Assembly (NCBI RefSeq): GCF_003574655.1
Contig: NZ_QNUM01000002.1
Location: 62,001 to 126,000 of the forward strand
Reading direction: 5' to 3'
From: Cohaesibacter haloalkalitolerans
GTDB taxonomy: Bacteria; Pseudomonadota; Alphaproteobacteria; Rhizobiales; Cohaesibacteraceae
DNA: 64,000 bases
The position numbers and the translations under genes are program-made. Of this stretch, positions 1 to 8,090 are shown piece after piece; the first letter of the stretch is position 1, and every line of letters starts with the position of its first letter. The notes beneath the pieces were generated by a model, which saw only the letters and a list, made by a program, of their open reading frames with translations, made no database searches and was not told the DNA's origin.

Positions 1-41
1 CCAGAGCCGTATCACAGGCTCTCTACCAAAAGGTGGCCCTG

Positions 42-1334
42 ATGACCGATCGCCTCAATGTCCTTCTCATCGGCTCTGGCGGGCGCGAGCATGCGCTGGC
101 CTACCGTCTCAAGACATCCCCCCGTCTTGGTGCGCTCTATGTGGCCCCTGGCAACGCCGGGATCCTGACACTGGCGCAAAAGGCCGACATCAGCGAGAGC
201 GATCACGATGCGGTCATCGCCTTCTGCAAGGACAAGGCCATCGACTTCGTGATCGTCGGCCCGGAAGCACCATTGGTGGATGGTCTGGTCGACAGCCTCA
301 CGGGCGCGGGCATCCTGACCTTCGGCCCCACGAAAGAGGCCGCCCAGCTTGAAGGCTCCAAGGGCTACACCAAGGATCTGTGTGCCGAATTCGACATCCC
401 GACAGCAGCCTATGCGCGCTTTGGTGATTGCCCTTCGGCGCTCGCCTATCTCAAGGATCATCCGGCCCCGATCGTTGTCAAGGCCGATGGCCTTGCCGCT
501 GGCAAGGGCGTGACCGTGGCCATGAGCGACGCCGAGGCGGAAGCCGCCATCAGGGAATGCTTCGACGGCGCGTTTGGCGATGCCGGAGCGGAAGTCGTGA
601 TCGAAGCTTTCCTGCAGGGTGAGGAAGCCAGCCTGTTTGCGTTATGCGATGGCAAGACCGCTCTGCATCTAGCTTCGGCACAGGATCACAAGCCGGTTGG
701 CGAAGGCGACACCGGCCCGAACACCGGCGGCATGGGCGCCTACAGCCCGGCTCCGGTGATGACCGATGCCCTCACGGAAGAGGTCATGGAGAAAATTGTT
801 CGTCCGACCATCAACGGCATGGCCAGCCGCGGTGCGCCCTTCACCGGCATCCTGTTCGTCGGCCTGATGATCACCGACAAGGGGCCGGAGCTGATCGAAT
901 ACAACGTCCGCTTCGGTGATCCGGAGTGCCAGACCCTGATGATGCGCCTTGAAAGCGACCTGCTCGAACTGCTGCTTGCTGCGGCCAAGGGCGAGCTGGA
1001 CGGCGTCGATGCCAAATGGTCCAACGATGTGGTGATGAATGTGGTGCTCGCCTCCAAGGGTTACCCCGGCTCCTATGAGAAGGGCACCGTGATCGAGGAT
1101 CTCTCCGCCGCCGAAGCCATCGAAGGCGTCACGGTTTTCCATGCTGGTACGGCCGAGAAAGACGGCAAACTGCTGGCGACCGGCGGCCGAGTCCTCAATG
1201 TCTGCGCCCGCGGCAAGACCGTGACGGAAGCCCAGAGCCTTGCCTACAAGGCGGTTGATGCCGTGCGCTGGGACAACGGCTTCTGCCGCCGTGATATCGG
1301 CTGGCGGGCCGTGGCCCGCGAACAGAAAGCCTGA
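42..1334 (+). CDS. purD: Phosphoribosylamine--glycine ligase (GARS)
   Basis: Cytosolic ATP-grasp enzyme of de novo purine synthesis; it joins glycine to phosphoribosylamine with ATP hydrolysis. The N-terminal motif [10 protein letters not shown] (about residues 11-20) and the ATP-grasp core with [12 protein letters not shown] near residue 150 are typical of PurD, and the length of 430 residues matches the family. An in-frame GTG lies at 33, but the ATG at 42 is preferred because AAAAGG at 28-33 sits 8 bases before it and the protein then begins [11 protein letters not shown], as orthologues do. It stands alone and is followed by a clear intrinsic terminator. Confidence 0.97.
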   Translation: MTDRLNVLLIGSGGREHALAYRLKTSPRLGALYVAPGNAGILTLAQKADISESDHDAVIAFCKDKAIDFVIVGPEAPLVDGLVDSLTGAGILTFGPTKEAAQLEGSKGYTKDLCAEFDIPTAAYARFGDCPSALAYLKDHPAPIVVKADGLAAGKGVTVAMSDAEAEAAIRECFDGAFGDAGAEVVIEAFLQGEEASLFALCDGKTALHLASAQDHKPVGEGDTGPNTGGMGAYSPAPVMTDALTEEVMEKIVRPTINGMASRGAPFTGILFVGLMITDKGPELIEYNVRFGDPECQTLMMRLESDLLELLLAAAKGELDGVDAKWSNDVVMNVVLASKGYPGSYEKGTVIEDLSAAEAIEGVTVFHAGTAEKDGKLLATGGRVLNVCARGKTVTEAQSLAYKAVDAVRWDNGFCRRDIGWRAVAREQKA

Positions 1335-1377
1335 CATCCAGCCCAAGCGTCAATGCGCATTGGCTCATACCGATAGC

Positions 1378-1412
1378 AAAACCCGCCGCGATCCGATCGA
1401 GGCGGGTTTTTT
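1378..1412 (+). terminator. Intrinsic terminator after purD
   Basis: The arms ACCCGCC (1381-1387) and GGCGGGT (1401-1407) form a GC-rich stem followed by a run of T. It lies 44 bases after the purD stop, between purD and the convergent FecR gene. On the minus strand the stem is followed only by TTTTG, so it is mainly a plus-strand terminator. Confidence 0.85.
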
Positions 1413-1437
1413 GATGCTTTTGCGCTGCCCTTGAATT

Positions 1438-2460
1438 CTAGCGGCGGCGGAAGAATACCAGACACAGAGACCCCAGCCCGAGGATCAATCCGACGACAAC
1501 ACCCACGAGCGCGACGCGAACCCAATAGTTGATGCCGGCAAATTGCGCATTCAGATCGATAAACGGCGATAGGGCGACAACAATGAGGCCCGTGACCCAG
1601 CCGATGGCTGTGTTGATGATCTCTCCCAGATAGCCGATGACAATCGCCAGACCGTCGGTAATTGTTAATCCGACCCGGCCAATCGGGCTGGCTCGCCAGC
1701 GCTCTCGTTCCTGCCTGTGTCTGACTGTTTCGATTTCTTCGGGACTGTCTTCGCCACGCGCACTGAAGGTCAATCGTGCACTACCGGCTTTTGTCCCGTT
1801 GTTGCCGCCCATGAACAATCCGTGCCCTGAAAACAGATCCCTGCCAGAAGCCAGACCGGAGGAGAGGCTCGCCACATTCATGGTCACAGCTTCCCCGGCC
1901 TTCACGTCAAAAGCTTCATCCTCCACCTGGTTCTTCACCTCAACGACGCCTTCGTGCACGCGCACCTTGGCCCATTCATCGTCGATGGAAACGGTAAATT
2001 CGGTGCCTTTGACAACGGCAACCAGATAAGGTGTTTGCACCTTGAAATGCTGGCTCTTCTGCTTGTCTATCGACAGCGTGATTGTGCCCCGCGTCTGACG
2101 GACAATCGTCATGTCGGGCTTTGTTTCCTCTTCGGGAGGCAGGCTGAGCGTCGTGTTCGAGCTGACCTGGATATGCTGTTTGCCGTTTGACAGCATCAAT
2201 CGGGTGCGTGGACCTGTCTTCAGCGTTTGGCCGGCAAGCAGAATCTGCCCGCTCTCAACCGCCACAGGCTCGGCTCCCGTCGCCTCAACATGGGCAACGC
2301 CACTCAATTGCAGAACTTTCCAGACATCAGACACAGGACTGACATCAGATACGGGATTGCTGGTTTCCTGCGCCTGGACAACCGCGCCAAGAGACAGGAA
2401 AAGCGCAACACAAATTGCGAACAGAGTTTTCAAGGTGGGTCCCCTTATTGTCCGCGCCAT
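1438..2460 (-). CDS. FecR-domain membrane protein
   Basis: A signal-peptide-like start (MARTIRGPTLKTLFAICVALF, cleavage expected near VVQAQ) is followed by a FecR domain over about residues 40-170, including an LMLSNGKQHIQV strand and KTPYLVAVVKGTEFTV-type core (here VQTPYLVAVVKGTEFTV). The C-terminal third carries two hydrophobic segments and ends with FFRRR, so the domain is probably held in the periplasm by the membrane. FecR domains usually pass a signal to an ECF sigma factor, but no sigma factor or TonB receptor is nearby. A GTG 18 bases upstream (2478) is an alternative start. A second FecR-domain gene lies at 43519-44589. Confidence 0.8.
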   Translation of the reverse strand: MARTIRGPTLKTLFAICVALFLSLGAVVQAQETSNPVSDVSPVSDVWKVLQLSGVAHVEATGAEPVAVESGQILLAGQTLKTGPRTRLMLSNGKQHIQVSSNTTLSLPPEEETKPDMTIVRQTRGTITLSIDKQKSQHFKVQTPYLVAVVKGTEFTVSIDDEWAKVRVHEGVVEVKNQVEDEAFDVKAGEAVTMNVASLSSGLASGRDLFSGHGLFMGGNNGTKAGSARLTFSARGEDSPEEIETVRHRQERERWRASPIGRVGLTITDGLAIVIGYLGEIINTAIGWVTGLIVVALSPFIDLNAQFAGINYWVRVALVGVVVGLILGLGSLCLVFFRRR

Positions 2461-2478
2461 GTTCCGGATCACCCCCAC

Positions 2479-2842
2479 CCCGCTCGCGATCCAAATTTGG
2501 CAGAACTAACCATGACAGGAGTATCAATAGGCCCAATCGGTGAAGGATCTTTAAACAGCGGCCAGACTCTGCGCTTTTGGTAAAGATTGTTCAAATATTC
2601 ATTTGCATAAATAATAATCATATCTCTTAAATCGAGATTTTGTTCCTCCCGCAGGTTCCTTCCCTGGGGCTTCCTGATTTGCGCTGTGGAAAGCTCAACA
2701 GCAGGCATGCGCGATCCTTTCACCTGAATGAAATTCTCAATACGACAAAGCTGCACGAATCCTATAGTTTCATAGGATACAAAGGCGTTCCCACCTGAGT
2801 CACTGGCCATGTGACGCCGGAACGCGGACCCTCTGGAGGACC
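2479..2842. other. Intergenic region between divergent FecR and RNA methyltransferase genes
   Basis: About 360 bases that must contain both divergent promoters. It is more AT-rich than its flanks (about 2575-2645). Open frames here have no ribosome site or protein-like character. I see no repeat or RNA gene. Confidence 0.5.
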
Positions 2843-4090
2843 ATGAGCAAGGTGACAGATCCTGTTGAAATCACGATAGACGAACTTGGCGGCAAAGGAG
2901 ACGGGATCGCCTACCACAGCGGCGGCAGCCTTTACGTTCCCTATGCCCTTGCAGGGGAGCGCGTTCGGGTCACTCCCATGGGTGAACGAGGCGATCTGGA
3001 AGATGTCATCACGGCCTCTCCGCAACGGGCCGATCCGATCTGTCCGCTGTTCATGACCTGTGGCGGCTGCTCCATGCAGCATATGGATGCCGACCTTTAT
3101 GGTGCATGGAAGGCGTCACTGGTGCGCGATGCACTGGCTTCACGCGGGTTCGATGATGTGCCCATCAATCCATTGATATCGACAAAGCCGGGAGGACGGC
3201 GCCGAGCCGTGCTAACCGCCCGGCTTATCGGGCGGCGGCTGTTGTTCGGCTATCATGAGGCACGTTCCAACCGGGTTGTCGATGTGGATCGCTGCCCGCT
3301 GCTGGTCCCTGCCCTCAATGCGTTGTTGCCCCGGTTGGCCGATTTCCTGCCGCTGTTCGTGACCAAGAAGAACGAAGCCCGCATCACCATGCTTGCCACC
3401 AGCTCCGGGGTCGACCTCAGCCTTGATGATGTCAAGGACATGCGCAACGGGCAGGATTATCTCAAGGCCGTCGAGATGGCCGAAACGCTGGATCTGGCGC
3501 GGCTCACGGCCAATGGCGACATCCTGCTCGAGCGCCGTCCGCCACTCCTTTCCATGGGCGGAGCCGAAGTCAGCCCACCACCGGGCGCCTTTGTGCAGGC
3601 CGAGGAAAGCGCCGAGCTGGCCATGGCCAAGATGGTGGTTGACAGCATTGGCGACGCCAAGCGGGTCATCGACCTGTTCTGCGGCTCCGGCACCTTTGCC
3701 CTCAGGCTTGCCAAAAAGGCTCAGGTCTGGGCTCTGGAGAGCGAGGACGCTGCGATCAAGTCGCTGGAGAAGGCCTGGCGCTTTGGCAATCAGCTCAAGG
3801 GCATCAAGATGGAACGGCGCGATCTTTTCCGCCGCCCCTTGCTGGCCGCCGAGATGAAGAAATTTGATGCGCTGGTGTTCGACCCACCTCGGGCCGGCGC
3901 CAAGGCACAGTGCGAGGAAATCGCCAAGACCCACATTCCGGTAGTCGTCGCGGTTTCCTGCAATCCCGGCACGCTGGCGCGTGATCTGCGCATTCTGGTC
4001 GATGGAGGCTACAAGATTGCCTCAGTCACGCCGGTTGACCAGTTTCTCTATTCCCCGCATGTCGAGTGCGTGGCGACGCTCACCCGCTGA
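2843..4090 (+). CDS. TrmA/RlmD-family uracil-5 RNA methyltransferase
   Basis: SAM-dependent methyltransferase predicted to make 5-methyluridine in rRNA or tRNA. Residues 5-60 form a TRAM-like RNA-binding domain. C67, C73, C76 and C151 match the four cysteines that bind the [4Fe-4S] cluster in RlmD-type enzymes. VIDLFCGSGTF (about residue 275) is the SAM-binding motif, DPPRAGA the catalytic loop, and VSCNPGTLARDL (about 371) holds the catalytic cysteine. The start is set by GGAGGA five bases before the ATG. At 415 residues it is a full-length member. Whether the target is rRNA (RlmD/RlmC) or tRNA cannot be told from sequence alone. Confidence 0.92.
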   Translation: MSKVTDPVEITIDELGGKGDGIAYHSGGSLYVPYALAGERVRVTPMGERGDLEDVITASPQRADPICPLFMTCGGCSMQHMDADLYGAWKASLVRDALASRGFDDVPINPLISTKPGGRRRAVLTARLIGRRLLFGYHEARSNRVVDVDRCPLLVPALNALLPRLADFLPLFVTKKNEARITMLATSSGVDLSLDDVKDMRNGQDYLKAVEMAETLDLARLTANGDILLERRPPLLSMGGAEVSPPPGAFVQAEESAELAMAKMVVDSIGDAKRVIDLFCGSGTFALRLAKKAQVWALESEDAAIKSLEKAWRFGNQLKGIKMERRDLFRRPLLAAEMKKFDALVFDPPRAGAKAQCEEIAKTHIPVVVAVSCNPGTLARDLRILVDGGYKIASVTPVDQFLYSPHVECVATLTR

Positions 4091-4313
4091 CCTCATCCGG
4101 GCGGCAGACAGCCGATCTCAACAGCTTTTGCGCTCCACTCTGGTTCTGCCGGGGTGGAGCGTTTGATTCCATTGGAAAAATACGCCACGGGCCGTCCTAT
4201 TCCGCTGCATTTCGTCAGGCTCGACTTGATCTTGCCACGAAGCTGACTAGATATTGCATAAAATGACAAGTTTTGGGTGTGCATCAGCTCAAGCTCGGAA
4301 AGGGCACCGCCAG

Positions 4314-4619
4314 ATGGTCCACATAAAGCGATGGGTGATCATCGCCTTCGCTATCATGCTGTTTGTCGTCGGGCTGGCTTCCGTCTGGACACCCGTGCCG
4401 ATCGGCGCTGTGCTGATGACCTTTGCCACCTTCCTGCTGATTGCCTATAGCAGACGCGGCCGGGCTCTCGTGCGCGGTGTTCGCCGCCGGTCTGCCCTGA
4501 TTGACAAGCAGATGCGCTGGTTCGAAACCCGCAGCAAGGCCAAGATGGTACGGGTTCTCAAGACCACTCAGCCTCTGGAATCCCGTTTGCGCTTTGGCAC
4601 CAGACATATCAAGCCCTGA
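4314..4619 (+). CDS. Small two-helix membrane protein, paralogue A
   Basis: 101-residue protein with one or two hydrophobic helices (about residues 7-45, containing VVGLASVWTPVPIGAVLM) followed by a basic tail with SRRGRALVRGVRRR. The ATG at 4314 has GGAAAGGG nine bases before it. The next gene (4906-5250) has the same plan: a WxPxP turn between helices, a basic loop, and a shared VLKTTxPL near the end. The layout resembles the small PGPGW/YbaN-like membrane families, but I cannot place it firmly. Function unknown. Confidence 0.7.
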   Translation: MVHIKRWVIIAFAIMLFVVGLASVWTPVPIGAVLMTFATFLLIAYSRRGRALVRGVRRRSALIDKQMRWFETRSKAKMVRVLKTTQPLESRLRFGTRHIKP

Positions 4620-4905
4620 CCGGATCAAAGCAGGCCCGACTAAGGCTGCTCCGTTGACATCTCTCCCTCATCCTTCCCCAATTCCCGGTTACCCGCTTTT
4701 GTCCCGGCGTCCTCCCCATGCTTTCATCTGCGGATTGGGGATCGCATCGCAAGGCAGGCAAAAGGCGGAGCCGCTGTCTTCCGTTTGTCACAGACCCGTC
4801 CTAATGGAAAGGAATCGGCCGCTCGCAATGGGCAGACCCCGTCATGCCTGAAGGCTGAATGGACACCCGGGAGACCGGTTGCCCATCGTGAAGGAGCGTC
4901 AAACG

Positions 4906-5250
4906 GTGATCACGAATCTCCGACAATGGGCGATATTGGGCTTCGCCTTTCTATGTCTGATTGCCGGGCTGGCAACGATCTGGCTGCCGATTCCCACCGG
5001 TGTGCCCCTGCTGGCGCTCGGCGCTTTTCTGGTGATCGCCAATAGCCGGACAGGCCGCAATGCGGTCCGTCGCCTGCGCAAGGCCATTGGCTGGCTGGAC
5101 CATGCTCTGGTCTGGCTGGAGGACCGGGCAAGTCGCCCCTTCGGACGCGTTCTCAAGACCACCCGCCCGCTGATGACACGCCATCGTCGCAAAGCTGAAG
5201 AGGCATCGATACGCCAAAAGGCAGGGCGTGACAATCAGCCGGAAATCTAG
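4906..5250 (+). CDS. Small two-helix membrane protein, paralogue B
   Basis: Start taken as the GTG at 4906, 12 bases after AAGGAG (4888-4893), because the protein then aligns end to end with its neighbour at 4314 (VITNLRQWAILGF against MVHIKRWVIIAF). It has GLATIWLPIPTGVPLLALGAF as the helix-turn-helix membrane part, then NSRTGRNAVRRLRKA, and VLKTTRPL near the end. Tandem duplication is the simplest origin. The 286 bases between the two paralogues hold nothing I recognise. Function unknown. Confidence 0.7.
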   Translation: MITNLRQWAILGFAFLCLIAGLATIWLPIPTGVPLLALGAFLVIANSRTGRNAVRRLRKAIGWLDHALVWLEDRASRPFGRVLKTTRPLMTRHRRKAEEASIRQKAGRDNQPEI

Positions 5251-5510
5251 GAGCCTTTCCTTGGTGAGCGTCAGCGTGGGGGTTTGAAATCCCCTTTCTG
5301 ATTCAACCACTTAAAACATCAGGTTGCAAAACGATCAGGCGCCCACCCTACCAAGGACGCCTTGTGCGGATCGCGCCAAATCTTTATCTTTTGACAATGG
5401 TTTACAGGAACGCTGCGCGGCAAGAATCGCTCAATCGTTCTTTCGATGTTTCACACCACCACCCCCAAATGGCAGGAAGGCACAGGGGCTGGCCTGATCA
5501 GGATTGCGCG

Positions 5511-5990
5511 ATGTATAAACCGATCGTCAAAGTGATAGAAGTGCCAACCGATGCACTCACGGCCTATCGTCTGTTCACGGTGGAGATGGGAAGCTGGTGG
5601 CCGCTTGATACGCGTTCCATTTCGATACACAGCACCGGGATTCCGGCCAAGGCGCTGGAAACCGATCCTCTCGCGGGCGGTGCCATCATCGAAATCGCAT
5701 CCGACGACACGCGCCATGTCTGGGGCAATTTCACCGACTGTGACGAACCGAATTCGGTCGCGCTGGATTTTCACATGGGGCAGCCGATGGATCAGGCGAC
5801 CCATCTGGTCGTCAGCTTCTTTGAAACCCGCCCCCAGCAGACCATGGTCAAACTGGTGCATGGCGGATGGGACTGTTATGGCCCGATCGCGTCGATGATG
5901 CGCGATGGCTATGACAAGGGCTGGAACGAGATCTTTTCGTTTCACTTTGCCCGGGCGTGCGAGAAAACCCGGTTTCTGCGCCGCGCCTGA
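5511..5990 (+). CDS. SRPBCC (AHSA1-like) domain protein
   Basis: 159-residue protein of the START/Bet v1-like fold: N-terminal beta strand with VPTDALTAYRLFTVEMGSWWP, then a strand with GGAIIEI and a long C-terminal helix containing DGYDKGWNEIFSFHFAR, which is the usual AHSA1/SRPBCC end. These proteins bind hydrophobic ligands; the ligand here cannot be predicted. The ATG at 5511 (MYKPIVK) is preferred over upstream in-frame codons because it begins the domain directly. It is followed by a terminator. Confidence 0.75.
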   Translation: MYKPIVKVIEVPTDALTAYRLFTVEMGSWWPLDTRSISIHSTGIPAKALETDPLAGGAIIEIASDDTRHVWGNFTDCDEPNSVALDFHMGQPMDQATHLVVSFFETRPQQTMVKLVHGGWDCYGPIASMMRDGYDKGWNEIFSFHFARACEKTRFLRRA

Positions 5991-6080
5991 GCGGACATCC
6001 GACGCGAGGGAAGCACGCCGAAGGATCGCACCAATTGCCCCCGCGAACCGGCATTCCCCCTTGAAGCAGAACACAATAAA

Positions 6081-6112
6081 CGCCCGATTGTGCCTGACAA
6101 TCGGGCGTTTTC
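6081..6112 (+). terminator. Intrinsic terminator downstream of SRPBCC gene
   Basis: CGCCCGATTGT and ACAATCGGGCG pair with a short loop and are followed by TTTTC on the plus strand. It lies about 90 bases after the SRPBCC stop and separates it from the convergent ald gene. Confidence 0.75.
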
Positions 6113-6232
6113 ATTCAAGGCCGCCAAATCCTCGGGAAGTACCTGCCCGAGCCTGGACGAGAGGGGGACCGAAAGCCCTTCGCGATCGAAATTCGATCCA
6201 CGCAGGGCTATCCCGGTTTTGGCCATCCAGCG

Positions 6233-6263
6233 CCTGTCTGACCGAGGGGGACGATCAGACAGG
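6233..6263 (-). terminator. Hairpin just downstream of ald
   Basis: CCTGTCTGA (6233-6241) and TCAGACAGG (6255-6263) form a perfect nine-base stem starting eight bases after the ald stop codon. There is no T run on the minus strand, so it is either a 3'-end stabilising hairpin or a terminator that does not need a U tract. Confidence 0.4.
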
Positions 6264-6270
6264 AGATGCT

Positions 6271-7389
6271 TCAGAGGCCCAGAATGCTTTCAGCCGAAAC
6301 ATAATCATAGCCAAGAGCCTTGGCGACGGCTTCATAGGTTACCTTGCCGTCGTGGACGTTGAGGCCAGCACGCAGATATTTGTCATCCTTGCAAGCCTGT
6401 TCCCAGCCCTTGTTGGCCAGAGCCAGAGCGAACGGCAGGGTGGCGTTGTTAAGCGCGAAGGTCGAGGTACGTGCAACGCAGCCCGGCATGTTGGCAACGC
6501 AATAGTGAACAACACCGTCGACCACATAGGTCGGATCGGAGTGGGTGGTTGCCTTCGAAGTTTCAAAGCAGCCGCCCTGATCGATGGCCACGTCAACAAC
6601 AGCAGAGCCCGGACGCATGGTCTTGATCATTTCGGCGGTGACCAGCTTCGGGGTTTCCGCACCCGGGATCAGCACGGTGCCGATGACCAGATCAGCCTTG
6701 GCAACGAGGCGAGCGATGTTGCCCTTGTTGGAATAGACCGTCTTGATGGCCGTACCGAAGCGGTCAACTGCAGCACGCAAGGCATTGGTGTTGCTGTCGA
6801 CCATGGTCACGCTGGCACCCATGCCAAGAGCCACACGGGCCGCGTTGGTGCCGGACACGCCAGCGCCGATGATGACAACTTCAGCCGGATCAACGCCCGG
6901 CACGCCGCCGAGCAGAACGCCCATGCCGCCACCGGTGTTTTCCAGAGCCTGCGCACCGACCTGCGGAGCCAGACGGCCAGCCACTTCGGACATCGGGAAC
7001 AGCAGCGGCAGAGCGCCGGTCGGGGATGTTACGGTTTCATAGGCGATGCAGGTTGCACCGGATTTGACGAGGTCTGCAGTCTGGGCAGGATCCGGAGCCA
7101 GATGCAGGTAGGTGAAGAGAAGCTGGCCGGGGCGCAGTTTGGCGCGCTCGACAGCAAGCGGTTCCTTCACCTTGACGACCATTTCGGCCTTGGCGAAGAT
7201 TTCGTCCGGGGTAGCAACGATCGTGGCTCCTGCTGCGACATAGTCTTCGTCGGCACAGCCGATGCCAGCGCCAGCGCCGGTTTCAATCATCACTTCATGG
7301 CCGCAAGCGACCAGTTCCTGAACAGAGGACGGAACAAGACCAACGCGGTCTTCATGGTCCTTGATCTCTTTTGGGCATCCGATAAGCAT
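6271..7389 (-). CDS. ald: Alanine dehydrogenase
   Basis: NAD-dependent interconversion of L-alanine with pyruvate and ammonia. The 372-residue length and start MLIGCPKEIK match the family exactly. K75 (VKVKEP) and H96 (TYLHLAPD) are at the positions of the substrate-binding and catalytic residues, and VIIGAGVSGTNAARVA is the Rossmann dinucleotide motif. Upstream in-frame codons to 7446 are not used because GGAGA precedes the ATG at 7389. It is divergent from an Lrp-family regulator, the usual arrangement for alanine-inducible ald control. Confidence 0.97.
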   Translation of the reverse strand: MLIGCPKEIKDHEDRVGLVPSSVQELVACGHEVMIETGAGAGIGCADEDYVAAGATIVATPDEIFAKAEMVVKVKEPLAVERAKLRPGQLLFTYLHLAPDPAQTADLVKSGATCIAYETVTSPTGALPLLFPMSEVAGRLAPQVGAQALENTGGGMGVLLGGVPGVDPAEVVIIGAGVSGTNAARVALGMGASVTMVDSNTNALRAAVDRFGTAIKTVYSNKGNIARLVAKADLVIGTVLIPGAETPKLVTAEMIKTMRPGSAVVDVAIDQGGCFETSKATTHSDPTYVVDGVVHYCVANMPGCVARTSTFALNNATLPFALALANKGWEQACKDDKYLRAGLNVHDGKVTYEAVAKALGYDYVSAESILGL

Positions 7390-7515
7390 TGTTTGGTTCT
7401 CCGTGGTGTATTGCTGCCAATACGTCGCCTTGTTGGGCGTGCACACCCTTCTGAGGGGTCATTCACACGCAGTTCGGGACGCTTTTGGGTCTTCGAATTA
7501 CCTGTCAATGATGAA

Positions 7516-7590
7516 CCAAATTTTGCGCAATGTGCGGCGAAAGGATCTTGTTTTACCAGTATCTTTTCGCATATAATTGCGCAAATTATC
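7516..7590. promoter_or_regulatory. Probable Lrp-type operator in the ald/lrp intergenic region
   Basis: The palindrome TTGCGCAA occurs twice (7523-7530 and 7577-7584) with centres 54 bases apart, about five helical turns. The second copy sits inside a longer inverted repeat, ATAATT-GCGCA-AATTAT (7573-7589), flanked by AT-rich sequence. Phased, AT-flanked palindromes are what Lrp/AsnC octamers bind. The second site is 18 bases upstream of the regulator's ATG, which suggests autoregulation. Confidence 0.55.
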
Positions 7591-7607
7591 AAAATTATCG
7601 AATTTTC

Positions 7608-8075
7608 ATGACGCTCGAAAAACTCGACAAAAGGGACCGCCAAATCCTCAATCTGCTGCAGGACAACGGACGGCTGAGCAACGCGGAGCTGGCAGAGAAG
7701 GTGAACCTTTCCCCTTCGGCCTGCCTCAGGCGCGTCAAGCAGCTGGAAGACAGCGGGCTGGTGGAAGGCTATCACATGCAGCTGGACATGAAGGCCTGCG
7801 GCATGTCGGGTGCTGCCTTCGTGTTCGTGACGCTTGATGGACAGGGACGGGATTCTTTGGCGCGCTTCGAGCGGGCAATCAAGGAAATCAACGAGATACA
7901 GGACTGCTACCTGCTCGCCGGACAGTATGACTATCTGTTGCGGGTCATCTATCGCAATGCGGCCGATCTGGAGCGCATCCACCACGACATCCTGACCAAC
8001 CTGCCCGGCGTTGTCAGGGTCAACTCCACCCTGACTCTGAGAGCGGTCAAGCACACCGGCAAGCTCGAAGTCTGA
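7608..8075 (+). CDS. Lrp/AsnC-family transcriptional regulator
   Basis: 155-residue regulator. Residues 5-60 form the winged helix (LDKRDRQILNLLQDNGRLSN, then ELAEKVNLSPSACLRRVKQL) and residues 70-150 the RAM ligand-binding domain, with the typical LLAGQYDYLLRV strand. The ATG at 7608 starts at the conserved N-terminus; earlier in-frame codons lie in the operator region. Divergent transcription from ald makes it the likely alanine-responsive activator of ald (AldR-like); this is inferred from context. Confidence 0.92.
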   Translation: MTLEKLDKRDRQILNLLQDNGRLSNAELAEKVNLSPSACLRRVKQLEDSGLVEGYHMQLDMKACGMSGAAFVFVTLDGQGRDSLARFERAIKEINEIQDCYLLAGQYDYLLRVIYRNAADLERIHHDILTNLPGVVRVNSTLTLRAVKHTGKLEV

Positions 8076-8090
8076 AGAAATCCGACGCGA

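Noticed and set aside
669-1346. 225-residue open frame on the minus strand across purD
   Set aside because: It is antisense to the well-supported purD gene and shows no conserved motif; it arises from the codon bias of purD.
5905-7611. 568-residue open frame on the plus strand
   Set aside because: It runs antisense over the whole of ald. Its repetitive His/Gly/Asp content is the complement of ald codons, and it has no ribosome site.
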